Below, piece by piece: positions 31,801-39,328 of a stretch of 64,000 bases of DNA. The position numbers and the translations under genes were made by a program. The notes under the pieces were generated by a model. It was not told the origin of the DNA, searched no databases, and saw only the letters and a program-made list of their open reading frames with translations. Numbering within the stretch: the first letter of the stretch is position 1; each line of letters begins with the position of its first letter. This DNA is from RBG-16-66-20 sp035499575 (GTDB lineage: Bacteria; Pseudomonadota; Gammaproteobacteria; Burkholderiales; SG8-39), in assembly GCA_035499575.1 (NCBI GenBank), contig DATJYN010000170.1, forward strand, positions 4,262 to 68,261, written 5' to 3'.

Positions 31801-33833
31801 ACGAAACGACTCTACTAGTCGAATTGCTTACGGAGGAGTTGCCGCCGAAGTCGCTGCAGGCGCTCGGCAATGCATTCGCGGATCAACTGGTGGCGGAAAT
31901 CATCAAGCACAGGCTCAGGAATCACGATCCCAAGAGGGAAGTGTTCGCGACACCGCGAAGGCTGGCCGTGCTCATTCGGGGCGCGCATGAGAAGTCTCCC
32001 GAATCACCGCATACCGTCGAGGGGCCGGCGAGTTCGAACGCCAAAGCGGTTGAAGGCTTCGCCAGAAAGCACAAGGTCGCGCCGGAGTCGCTTGCGCGTA
32101 TACAAACGGCCAAGGGCGAGATCGTTGTCGCGAATCTCACCTTGCCCGGGGTTCATCTCGATGCCGTCCTTGCAAGCATTGTCGAAGGGATCCTGAAGAA
32201 GCTCCCGGTTCCGAAAATGATGCGCTGGGGCTCGGGCGACGCGCAGTTCGTGCGGCCGGTACATGGGTTGGTGATGCTGCACGGCTCCAGGGTCGTCCCG
32301 GGAATGGTTCTCGGCCTGGAAGCCGGCAATAAGACCAGGGGCCACCGCTTCATGGGCAAGAGCGAGATCGCCCTCGCAAATGCTGAAGAGTACGAGAAAA
32401 AACTCCTGGATGAAGGGATGGTAGTCGCCGACTTCGAGAAACGGAAATCGGAGATCGACAGGCAGCTGCAGGCCGAGGCGAAGAAGCAGAACGCGAGCCT
32501 GAACGAATATCAGGCCCTGCTTGACGAGGTCACGGCGCTGGTCGAGTACCCGAGCATCTACGTCGGCGAGTTCGACAAGGCTTTCCTCGAAGTGCCGCAG
32601 GAATGCCTGATCCTCACCATGCGGCAGAACCAGAAGTACTTCCCGCTCTTCGATGCCGCCGGCAAGCTGACCGGGAAGTTCCTGATCGTCTCCAACATGA
32701 AGGTCGAAGATCCGCACAACATCATTGACGGCAACCAGCGCGTGGTGCGCCCGCGGCTAGAGGACGCGCGCTTCTTCTACAACCAGGATCGCAAGACGCG
32801 GCTGGAAGAACGCATCCCGCAGCTGGCGAATGTCGTCTACCACAACAAGCTCGGCAGCCAGCTCGACCGCACGCAGCGCGTCAAGCTGCTGGCCGGCAAA
32901 ATCGCCCGCGTTCTCGGCGCCGACGCGCTGCAAACGGAGCGCGCCGCCGAGCTTGCCAAGGCCGACCTGCTGACCGGCATGGTCGGCGAATTCCCGGAAC
33001 TGCAGGGCATCATGGGTCGCTACTACGCAATGCACGACAAGGAGCCGGCCGCGGTGGCGGACGCGATCGAGGCGCACTACCGCCCGCGCTTCGCAGGCGA
33101 CCGCCTGCCCGAAGGCGCGATCGCCTGTGCGGTTGCCCTTGCCGACAAGCTGGACGCGATTGCGGGTCTCTTCAGCATCGGCCAACAACCGACCGGCGAC
33201 AAGGACCCCTTCGGCCTGCGACGCGCCGCGCTCGGCGTGGTGCGCATCCTGGTCGAGCGCAAGCTCCACCTGTCGCTGAAGGAGCTGATCCACGCTGCGT
33301 TCGAGCCGTTCGCCGAGAAACCGCACACGCAGCTGCGGGATTTCCTGTTCGACCGTTTCGCCAGCTACCTGAAGGAGCAGGGCTACTCCACGCTGCAGGT
33401 GGAAGCGGTGCTTTCGAAGATGCCGGTGAACCTCGGCGTGGTGCCGCAGCAGCTCGAAGCGGTGAAGATGTTCCAGACGTTGCCAGAGGCGGAGAGCCTC
33501 GCGGCCGCCAACAAGCGCGTCGCCAACATCCTCAAGCAGGCCGAAGCGAAAGGAGAAAAATTCGAGGCCGGCGAATTGAGGGAGCCTGCCGAACAGGCGC
33601 TGCTCGCCGCGATTCAGCGCGCCTCGGCAAATGGCAAGCAACTCTACGAGCAAGGCGATTACGCGGGGTACTTGAAGAGTTTCTCCGTATTGAAGGGACC
33701 GGTTGACGCCTTCTTCGAAAAGGTCATGGTCATGGTCGACGACGACAGGCTGCGCAGCAGCCGCCTCGCGCTGCTTCGCGACCTGCGTGACGCCATGAAC
33801 CGCGTCGCAGACCTCTCCAAACTCGCTGCATGA
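31797..33833 (+). CDS. glyS: Glycyl-tRNA synthetase beta subunit
   Basis: GlyS binds tRNA-Gly. The 678-residue protein starts at GTG 31797 (GTGA overlap with glyQ) with LLVELLTEELPPKSLQALG. It continues with family motifs MRWGSGDAQFVRPVHGLVM, VPQECLILTMRQNQKYFPL, FFYNQDRKT, MVGEFPELQGIMGRYYA and a C-terminal anticodon-binding-like region (VMVMVDDDRLRSSRLALLRD). Length is close to the family norm. Arginine codons are mostly AGG, CGG or CGA in the first 230 codons and almost all CGC after about codon 310, an abrupt switch discussed in the findings. The stop overlaps the gmhB start (ATGA). Confidence 0.97.
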   Translation: MNETTLLVELLTEELPPKSLQALGNAFADQLVAEIIKHRLRNHDPKREVFATPRRLAVLIRGAHEKSPESPHTVEGPASSNAKAVEGFARKHKVAPESLARIQTAKGEIVVANLTLPGVHLDAVLASIVEGILKKLPVPKMMRWGSGDAQFVRPVHGLVMLHGSRVVPGMVLGLEAGNKTRGHRFMGKSEIALANAEEYEKKLLDEGMVVADFEKRKSEIDRQLQAEAKKQNASLNEYQALLDEVTALVEYPSIYVGEFDKAFLEVPQECLILTMRQNQKYFPLFDAAGKLTGKFLIVSNMKVEDPHNIIDGNQRVVRPRLEDARFFYNQDRKTRLEERIPQLANVVYHNKLGSQLDRTQRVKLLAGKIARVLGADALQTERAAELAKADLLTGMVGEFPELQGIMGRYYAMHDKEPAAVADAIEAHYRPRFAGDRLPEGAIACAVALADKLDAIAGLFSIGQQPTGDKDPFGLRRAALGVVRILVERKLHLSLKELIHAAFEPFAEKPHTQLRDFLFDRFASYLKEQGYSTLQVEAVLSKMPVNLGVVPQQLEAVKMFQTLPEAESLAAANKRVANILKQAEAKGEKFEAGELREPAEQALLAAIQRASANGKQLYEQGDYAGYLKSFSVLKGPVDAFFEKVMVMVDDDRLRSSRLALLRDLRDAMNRVADLSKLAA

Positions 33834-34363
33834 AGCTCGTCATCCTCGACCGCGACGGCACCATCAACCAGGACAGCGACCAGTACATCAAATCGCCTTC
33901 GGAGTGGAAGCCGATCCCGGGCAGCCTCGAAGCGATCGCGCGCCTCACGCAGGCCGGCTGGCGCGTCGTCGTGGCGACCAACCAGTCGGGCATCGCGCGC
34001 GGGCTGTTCGACATGTCGACGCTGAACGCGATCCACGCCGAGCTGCACCGCGCGGTCAACCTGGCAGGCGGACGCATCGACGCGATCTTCTTCTGCCCGC
34101 ACGCCGCGGATGCCGATTGCGAATGCCGCAAGCCCAAGCCCGGCCTGCTGCGCGAGATCGCCAAGCGCATGGACGTCGACCTGGCCGGCGTGCCGATGGT
34201 CGGCGACTCGCTGCGCGACCTGCAAGCGGCAGCGGCTGTCGGCGCCAGCCCGTACCTCGTCCTAACCGGCAAGGGAAAAAGGACGCGCGAAACCGGCGGC
34301 CTGCCGCAGGGCACGGAGATCGTCGCCGACCTCGCCGAAATCGCGGCGCGGCTCGCTCCATGA
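33830..34363 (+). CDS. gmhB: D-glycero-beta-D-manno-heptose 1,7-bisphosphate 7-phosphatase
   Basis: GmhB removes the 7-phosphate from heptose bisphosphate on the way to ADP-heptose for the LPS inner core. The 177-residue HAD enzyme has ILDRDGTINQDSDQYI (D7, D9), VATNQSGIARGLF and the zinc-loop motif CPHAADADCECRKPKPG; motif IV is MVGDSLRDLQAA. Both ends overlap neighbours by four bases (ATGA). The adjacent plsC fits an envelope-lipid theme. Confidence 0.96.
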   Translation: MKLVILDRDGTINQDSDQYIKSPSEWKPIPGSLEAIARLTQAGWRVVVATNQSGIARGLFDMSTLNAIHAELHRAVNLAGGRIDAIFFCPHAADADCECRKPKPGLLREIAKRMDVDLAGVPMVGDSLRDLQAAAAVGASPYLVLTGKGKRTRETGGLPQGTEIVADLAEIAARLAP

Positions 34364-35067
34364 TCCTGCTGCGCTCAGCCCTGTTCTGGCTGGCGCTGCT
34401 GCTCTTCACCCCTCCTTACGCGATCCTCGCGCTCGCCAGCGCGCCGCTGCCGCGCATGGCGCGCTACCGCATCATCTCCGGCTGGTCGCGGCTGATGCTC
34501 TGGTGCCTGCGCGCGCTTTGCGGCATCCGTTGGAAGATCGAAGGCCGCGAGTACCTGCCGGTGGCGCCTTCGGTGATCCTCTCCAAGCACCAGTCGGCCT
34601 GGGAAACGCTCGCCTTCCAGCAGATCTTCCCGCCGCAGGTGCACGTGTTGAAGCGCGAACTGCTCTGGCTGCCGTTCTTCGGCTGGGGCCTCGCGCTGAT
34701 GAGCCCGATTCCGATCGACCGCGGCCGCGGGATGTCGGCACTGCGCCAGATCGCGCGGCGCGGCAAGCTGCGCCTGAATCAGGGTTTCTGGGTGGTGGTG
34801 TTTCCGGAGGGCACGCGCGTCGCTCCGGGAAAGCGCCGCAAGTACCAGCTGGGCGGCGCCTGGCTGGCGGCGCACGCCGGTGCAGCCGTCGTGCCGGTAG
34901 CGCACAATGCGGGAAAATTCTGGCCGCGCAACTCCTTCCTGAAGTACCCGGGCAGGGTGACGGTACGGATCGGGCCGCCGATCGACTGCGCAGGACGCGA
35001 CCCGAAGACGATCAACGCCATGGCGGAAGAATGGATCGAGAAGCAGCAGCAGGCGCTGGACAGCTAG
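34360..35067 (+). CDS. plsC: 1-acyl-sn-glycerol-3-phosphate acyltransferase (PlsC-like)
   Basis: The 235-residue enzyme acylates lysophosphatidic acid. A hydrophobic N-terminal anchor (LFWLALLLFTPPYAILALA) precedes the PLSC domain. The HX4D acyl-transfer motif reads KHQSAWE, with H77 and Glu at position 82 instead of Asp; related betaproteobacterial proteins often show this HX4E form, to my recollection. FPEGTR is at 148-153 and GAAVVPVAHNAG follows. It starts in the gmhB stop (ATGA) and its 3' end probably overlaps the following metalloprotease gene by 37 bases. Confidence 0.92.
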   Translation: MILLRSALFWLALLLFTPPYAILALASAPLPRMARYRIISGWSRLMLWCLRALCGIRWKIEGREYLPVAPSVILSKHQSAWETLAFQQIFPPQVHVLKRELLWLPFFGWGLALMSPIPIDRGRGMSALRQIARRGKLRLNQGFWVVVFPEGTRVAPGKRRKYQLGGAWLAAHAGAAVVPVAHNAGKFWPRNSFLKYPGRVTVRIGPPIDCAGRDPKTINAMAEEWIEKQQQALDS

Positions 35068-35804
35068 CCCTGTTCGATGAACCGCCGCACGCCGGCGCGG
35101 CGCCGCTGCGCGTCGCGCTGCTGGGCGGCCGACCGGTGGAGTACCGCTTCGAGCGCCGCCGCCGGCGCACCATCGCCATCAAGGTGAGCGAGCACGGCCT
35201 GGCGGTATTCGCGCCCCTGCGCGCGCCCTGGCGCGAAGTCGAGGGCTTCCTGCACGAGAAGGCGCGCTGGATCCTGCGCAAGCTGGACGAGCGCGCGGCG
35301 GCGGGCAAGCCACGCACGCTCTTCGGCGAGAGCGGCGAAACACTGCCCCTGCATGGTTGCGAAGTAGCGCTGCTCGTCACGCCGGGAAAACGCGCGGTCG
35401 GTCTCGCTGGCGCAGTATTGTGCGTCAGCCTGCCCCAGCCGGAGCGCAGGGGCGCGGTACGGGATCTGCTGCTGCGCTGGCTGAAGGCGCGTGCGCTCGA
35501 GTCTCTCGCGCCGCGCGTCGCACACTACGCAGCGCGCGTCAGCCTGCCGGCGCCGCCGCTCGCGCTCTCGAACGCGCGCACGCAATGGGGCGTATGCATG
35601 GCGAGCGGCCGCATCCGCCTCGCCTGGCGCCTCGTGCACCTGCACCCGGAACTCGCGGATTACGTGGTGGCGCATGAAGTCGCGCACTTGGTGGAACTGA
35701 ACCACTCCGAGCGCTTCTGGGCGCTCGTCGAATGGCTGTATCCTCACTGGCGCGAGGCGCGCGAGCGCATCGAGCGCGATGCCGCCGCCATCCCGAGAAT
35801 CTGA
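35031..35804 (+). CDS. YgjP/SprT-like zinc metalloprotease (M48-related)
   Basis: The 257-residue protein ends in a zinc-binding motif VVAHEVAHLVELNHSERFW (HExxH plus a downstream His), followed by WLYPHWREARER, typical of the YgjP (WLM/SprT-like) group. The N-terminus contains QLALFDEPP, like relatives that start just before an LFD element. I therefore place the start at ATG 35031 inside the end of plsC; a GTG near 35138 is the shorter option. It is soluble and without a signal peptide. The cellular substrate is unknown. Confidence 0.85.
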   Translation: MDREAAAGAGQLALFDEPPHAGAAPLRVALLGGRPVEYRFERRRRRTIAIKVSEHGLAVFAPLRAPWREVEGFLHEKARWILRKLDERAAAGKPRTLFGESGETLPLHGCEVALLVTPGKRAVGLAGAVLCVSLPQPERRGAVRDLLLRWLKARALESLAPRVAHYAARVSLPAPPLALSNARTQWGVCMASGRIRLAWRLVHLHPELADYVVAHEVAHLVELNHSERFWALVEWLYPHWREARERIERDAAAIPRI

Positions 35805-35824
35805 CCACCCCATACGAGGAACCC

Positions 35825-36208
35825 ATGAGAATCCTGCACACCATGCTGCGCGTCGGCGACCTGGAACGCTCGCTGAAGTTCTACACCGACGTGCTCGGCA
35901 TGAAGCTGCTGCGCACCACCGACCGGCCGGACCAGAAATATTCCCTGGCCTTCGTCGGCTACGGCGGCGAGGACAGCACCGCGGTGCTGGAACTGACCTA
36001 CAACTACGGCGTTGACAAGTACGACCTCGGTTCCGCGTTCGGCCACATCGCCATCGAGATCCCGGACGTGAAGAAGGCCTGCGACGCCGTGCGCGCCAAG
36101 GGCGGCACCGTCACGCGCGAAGCGGGGCCCGTGAAGGGCGGCACTACCGTGATCGCGTTCGTGCAGGACCCGGACGGCTACAAGATCGAGTTCATCGAAC
36201 GCAAGTAG
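35825..36208 (+). CDS. gloA: Lactoylglutathione lyase (glyoxalase I)
   Basis: Glyoxalase I isomerises the hemithioacetal of methylglyoxal and glutathione to S-lactoylglutathione. The 127-residue product starts MRILHTMLRVGDLERSLKFY with metal ligand H5. It has GMKLLRTTDRPDQKYSLAFVG, VLELTYNYGVDKYDLG, the second His in AFGHIAIEI and the final Glu in DGYKIEFIERK. This is the short, Ni-type bacterial form. A Shine-Dalgarno GAGGAA lies 4-9 bases upstream of ATG 35825. It is the last gene of the long miaB-gloA run before the alpha/beta hydrolase. Confidence 0.97.
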   Translation: MRILHTMLRVGDLERSLKFYTDVLGMKLLRTTDRPDQKYSLAFVGYGGEDSTAVLELTYNYGVDKYDLGSAFGHIAIEIPDVKKACDAVRAKGGTVTREAGPVKGGTTVIAFVQDPDGYKIEFIERK

Positions 36209-36221
36209 GATCGCGCCGGCA

Positions 36222-37172
36222 GTGCATCGCTTTGTCAAGACGGTTTTCTGGATCGCCGCGAGCCTGATGCTCGCGGCCGGCGCCGCCGTATCGCTGAGCT
36301 GGGCGCCAGACCGCCCCGTGTCGGAACTACAGGCGCGTTGGGCGCCGCCGCCTTCGGTGTTCGTCGACATCGGGGGCTTGCAGGTTCACCTGCGCGACGA
36401 AGGCCCGCGCAACGACCCGGCCCCCATCGTGCTGCTGCACGGCACGTCCGCGAGCCTGCATACCTGGGATGGATGGGCCGCCGTCCTAGTTGCGCAGCGC
36501 CGCGTCATCCGCTTCGACCTACCGGGCTTTGGCCTGACCGGCCCGTTTCCGGACGGCGACTACCGTCCTGCGCATTACCTGCGCTTCATGGGAGCCCTGT
36601 TCGACAAGCTGGGCATCAAGAACTGCGTGCTGGCAGGCAATTCCTTCGGCGGACAGATTGCGTGGCTGACCTCCCTCGCGTACCCGCAGCGTGTCGAGAA
36701 GCTCGTCCTGGTGGACTCGGCCGGCTATCCGTTGCAGCCGAACTCCGTGCCGGTCGGCTTCCGCATCGCGCGCACTCCGGTGCTGAATCAGTTGATGCGC
36801 AACATGCTGCCGCGCCTGCTGGTCGAGGCGAGCGTTCGCAATGTCTATGGCGATCCGGCGAAGGTGACCCCGGCGCTCGTCGACCGCTACTACGAGATCA
36901 CCCTGCGGGAAGGAAACCGTGATGCGCTCGTGCAACGCTTCATCCAGTTCCCGTCAGGCCCGGATGCCCAGCGTATCACGGACCTGAAATTGCCGGCGCT
37001 AATCCTCTGGGGCGGGCGCGACCGGTTGATTCCGCCCGCCGATGCGGAGCGCTTCCACCGAGACATTGCCGGCAGCACGCTCGTGGTTTTTCCCGCCCTA
37101 GGCCATGTGCCGCACGAGGAGGACCCCGCGGCTACGGCTGCAGCGGTCAGGAAGTTCCTGGGCCTGACCTAG
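36222..37172 (+). CDS. Membrane-anchored alpha/beta hydrolase
   Basis: The 316-residue protein (GTG start) has an N-terminal anchor or uncleaved signal (VFWIAASLMLAAGAAVSLSW). An alpha/beta hydrolase domain follows with oxyanion loop IVLLHGTSASLHTW, nucleophile S141 in GNSFGGQ, acid Asp in GGRDRLIP and His in LGHVPHEEDP. The substrate is unknown; esterase or haloalkane-dehalogenase-like activity would fit the fold. It is 13 bases downstream of gloA and its 3' end overlaps the convergent rsmA by 26 bases. Confidence 0.85.
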   Translation: MHRFVKTVFWIAASLMLAAGAAVSLSWAPDRPVSELQARWAPPPSVFVDIGGLQVHLRDEGPRNDPAPIVLLHGTSASLHTWDGWAAVLVAQRRVIRFDLPGFGLTGPFPDGDYRPAHYLRFMGALFDKLGIKNCVLAGNSFGGQIAWLTSLAYPQRVEKLVLVDSAGYPLQPNSVPVGFRIARTPVLNQLMRNMLPRLLVEASVRNVYGDPAKVTPALVDRYYEITLREGNRDALVQRFIQFPSGPDAQRITDLKLPALILWGGRDRLIPPADAERFHRDIAGSTLVVFPALGHVPHEEDPAATAAAVRKFLGLT

Positions 37173-37911
37173 CGCCCAACTGCGCGATGCGCAGGTAGTC
37201 GGCCGGCGAAAGATTTTCCGGCCGGAGGTCCGGATCCAGCGCCAACGCGGCGAAATCGCCGGGTGAAAGCCCCAGCGCGTTGCGCAGTATTTTCCTCCGG
37301 GCGCTGAATGCCCGCCTGACGATTTCGGCGAATCCTTCCGGAATCGCGACGCCGGGCAGCGGCACCAACCGCACGACCGCGGATTCAACTTTCGGCGGCG
37401 GCCGGAAGGCGCCCGGTGCGACATTGAAGAGCTTCTTCATCGCGAAGCGCGTCTGCAGCATTACCGAGAGCCGGCCATAGTCCGGCGTCGAGTGCCTCGC
37501 CACCATGCGATCCACCACTTCCCGCTGCAGCATGAAATGCATGTCGCGCAGCCGGCCGGCGTGGCGCGCGAGGTGGAAAAGAAGGGGGGTGGAAATGTTG
37601 TAAGGCAGGTTGCCGACGACGCGCGCGCCGGGCGCCAATGCTGAAAAGTGATAGTCGAGCGCATCGCTGCAGATGACGGCGAGCCTGTCCGCCGGGAATT
37701 CTTCACCAAGGCGCCGCGCAAGGTCGCGGTCGATCTCGATGGCGGTGAGCCGGTCGACGCGCTCCAGCAGCGGCCGGGTCAGCGCACCCGCGCCGGGGCC
37801 GATTTCAACGATCGCATCGCCGGGCGCGGGCGCAATCGCCTCGACGATACGCTTCAGAACTGCGGGATCGTGCAGGAAATGCTGGCCAAAACGCTTACGC
37901 GTTTTCAACAC
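37147..37911 (-). CDS. rsmA: 16S rRNA A1518/A1519 dimethyltransferase RsmA (KsgA)
   Basis: RsmA dimethylates two adjacent adenosines in helix 45 of 16S rRNA. The 254-residue protein starts KTRKRFGQHFLHDPAVLKRI, with SAM motif I VEIGPGAGALTRPLL and catalytic motif NLPYNIST, all typical. The start is GTG 37911 or the next codon TTG 37908. The latter overlaps as TTGA the stop of a tiny upstream frame created by a duplicated start region (see repeat 37892-37932). In enterobacteria pdxA lies between surA and rsmA; here it is absent. Confidence 0.95.
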   Translation of the reverse strand: MLKTRKRFGQHFLHDPAVLKRIVEAIAPAPGDAIVEIGPGAGALTRPLLERVDRLTAIEIDRDLARRLGEEFPADRLAVICSDALDYHFSALAPGARVVGNLPYNISTPLLFHLARHAGRLRDMHFMLQREVVDRMVARHSTPDYGRLSVMLQTRFAMKKLFNVAPGAFRPPPKVESAVVRLVPLPGVAIPEGFAEIVRRAFSARRKILRNALGLSPGDFAALALDPDLRPENLSPADYLRIAQLGARSGPGTS

Positions 37912-37932
37912 ATTCGCTTACGCGCTTTCAAC
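37892..37932 (-). repeat. Direct repeat of the rsmA start region
   Basis: CGCTTACGCGTTTTCAAC (37892-37909) and CGCTTACGCGCTTTCAAC (37915-37932), as read on the plus strand, match at 17 of 18 bases with a 23-base period. On the coding strand the upstream copy gives TTG AAA GCG CGT AAG CGA ATG TGT TGA, a miniature of the RsmA N-terminus that ends four bases into the true start (TTGA). It looks like a tandem duplication of the initiation region. Confidence 0.75.
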
Positions 37933-37950
37933 CGTTCCTTCTGCGCGGCT

Positions 37951-39318
37951 TCACTTGTCTTCCAGGCGCAACTCGACGTAGGTGCGGTCGCGCAGCTGGC
38001 GCAGCCAGTCCTGGTAGGCCTCCTCGGACTTGCGTTCCTTGATCGCCTGGCGCGCCTGCATGCGCCGGCGTTCGGGCGAGACACCCGCCGCGCGGCGCTC
38101 TTCCACCTGGATCAGGTGCCAGCCGAAGGGCGATTTCACCGGCTGGCTGATTTCGCCGACCTTGAGTGCGTCCATGGCGCGTTCGAAATCGGGCACCGTG
38201 TCGCCGGGCAGCAGCCAGTCGAGTTCGCCTCCGCGCGAGGCGCTGCCGTCCGCGGAATTGAGCCGCGCCAACTCCCCGAAATCGGCGCCGCCGGTGACGA
38301 TGCGCTCGCGCAGGTCGGCAAGCCGCCTGCGCGCGTCGGCCTCCGAAACTACTTCGCTGGTGCGTATGAGGATGTGCCGTGCGCGCGTCTGCTGTACCGG
38401 CGCGCCCTCCTCGCCGCTGCCGCGTCGCTCGATGACCTTGAGGACGTGAAAGCCGCCGGGGCTGCGCAATACGCCGCTGACTTCACCGGTCTTCATGCCC
38501 TTCACCGCATTGGCGAACAGTTCGGGCAGCCTGTTTTCCGATCGCCAGCCCATTGCCCCGCCCTGCAGCGCGTCGGGCGCGTCGGAGTAGCTCGCCGCGA
38601 CCTTCGCAAAATCGGTGCCCGCCAATGCTTCGGCGCGCGCCCTTTCAGCTTTCTTGCGCGCCGCGTCGAGCTGCTCCGGGCTGGCCTGCTCCGGCAGGCG
38701 CACCAGCACGTGCGCCAGGTTGTATTCGCTGCGCGCGCTGCCGCCGGCCTTGGCCTCGGCGAGGAACTGGTCGATCTCGGCGTCGCTTACCTCGATGCGA
38801 TCGTCGACTTCGCGTTCGCGCAGCCGCTGCATCTGTATTTGCTGGCGCACCTCCTCGCGGAAGCGCTCGTACGGCACCCCGTCCTTCTCCAGCGCTCGCC
38901 GGAACGCCGCCAGCGACATACTATTATTCTCGGCGACGCGTTCCAGAGCGCGGTCGAGCTGGAGCTCCTCGACGCGGATCCCGCTGTCGCGCGCGAGCTG
39001 CAGCTGCGCCTTGTCGATGATCAGGCGGTCGAGAATCTGGCGCTCGAGCAGCATGCGGTCTGGCAGCGGCGTGCCCTGGCGCCGCAACTGCCGCTCGGCG
39101 AAGTCGCGCCGCTCGGCAAGCTCGGATTGCGTGACGACCTCCTTGCCGACGACCGCGACAATGCGATCGACCAGGACGGCGTGCTGCGGCTCGCGCGGCT
39201 GTCCGGGTTCCGGCGCCGCCTGGCCCGGCCGCGGCACCTGACCCTGGAACTGCGTCTGCGCGTGGACTGGCGCCGCAAATGCAATGCACAGCGCCATGGC
39301 CGCCGTGTTGATTTGCAT
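37951..39318 (-). CDS. surA: Periplasmic chaperone/peptidyl-prolyl isomerase SurA
   Basis: SurA escorts outer-membrane proteins, including LptD, to the BAM complex. From the ATG at 39318 the product is 455 residues. A signal peptide (ALCIAFAAPVHAQ) leads into an N-terminal chaperone domain (VDRIVAVVGKEVVTQSEL). Two parvulin domains follow (SEYNLAHVLVRLPEQAS; TRARHILIRTSEVVSE) with PSPFGWHLIQV-type ends. A linker rich in Pro, Gly and Gln follows the signal peptide. It lies 10 bases downstream of lptD and 39 bases upstream of rsmA, in the conserved lptD-surA order. Confidence 0.96.
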   Translation of the reverse strand: MQINTAAMALCIAFAAPVHAQTQFQGQVPRPGQAAPEPGQPREPQHAVLVDRIVAVVGKEVVTQSELAERRDFAERQLRRQGTPLPDRMLLERQILDRLIIDKAQLQLARDSGIRVEELQLDRALERVAENNSMSLAAFRRALEKDGVPYERFREEVRQQIQMQRLREREVDDRIEVSDAEIDQFLAEAKAGGSARSEYNLAHVLVRLPEQASPEQLDAARKKAERARAEALAGTDFAKVAASYSDAPDALQGGAMGWRSENRLPELFANAVKGMKTGEVSGVLRSPGGFHVLKVIERRGSGEEGAPVQQTRARHILIRTSEVVSEADARRRLADLRERIVTGGADFGELARLNSADGSASRGGELDWLLPGDTVPDFERAMDALKVGEISQPVKSPFGWHLIQVEERRAAGVSPERRRMQARQAIKERKSEEAYQDWLRQLRDRTYVELRLEDK

Positions 39319-39328
39319 CGGAGCCGGC

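Noticed and set aside
32757..33653. A 298-codon minus-strand frame opposite glyS.
   Set aside because: glyS is certain from its motifs; the antisense product has shadow composition and no start context.
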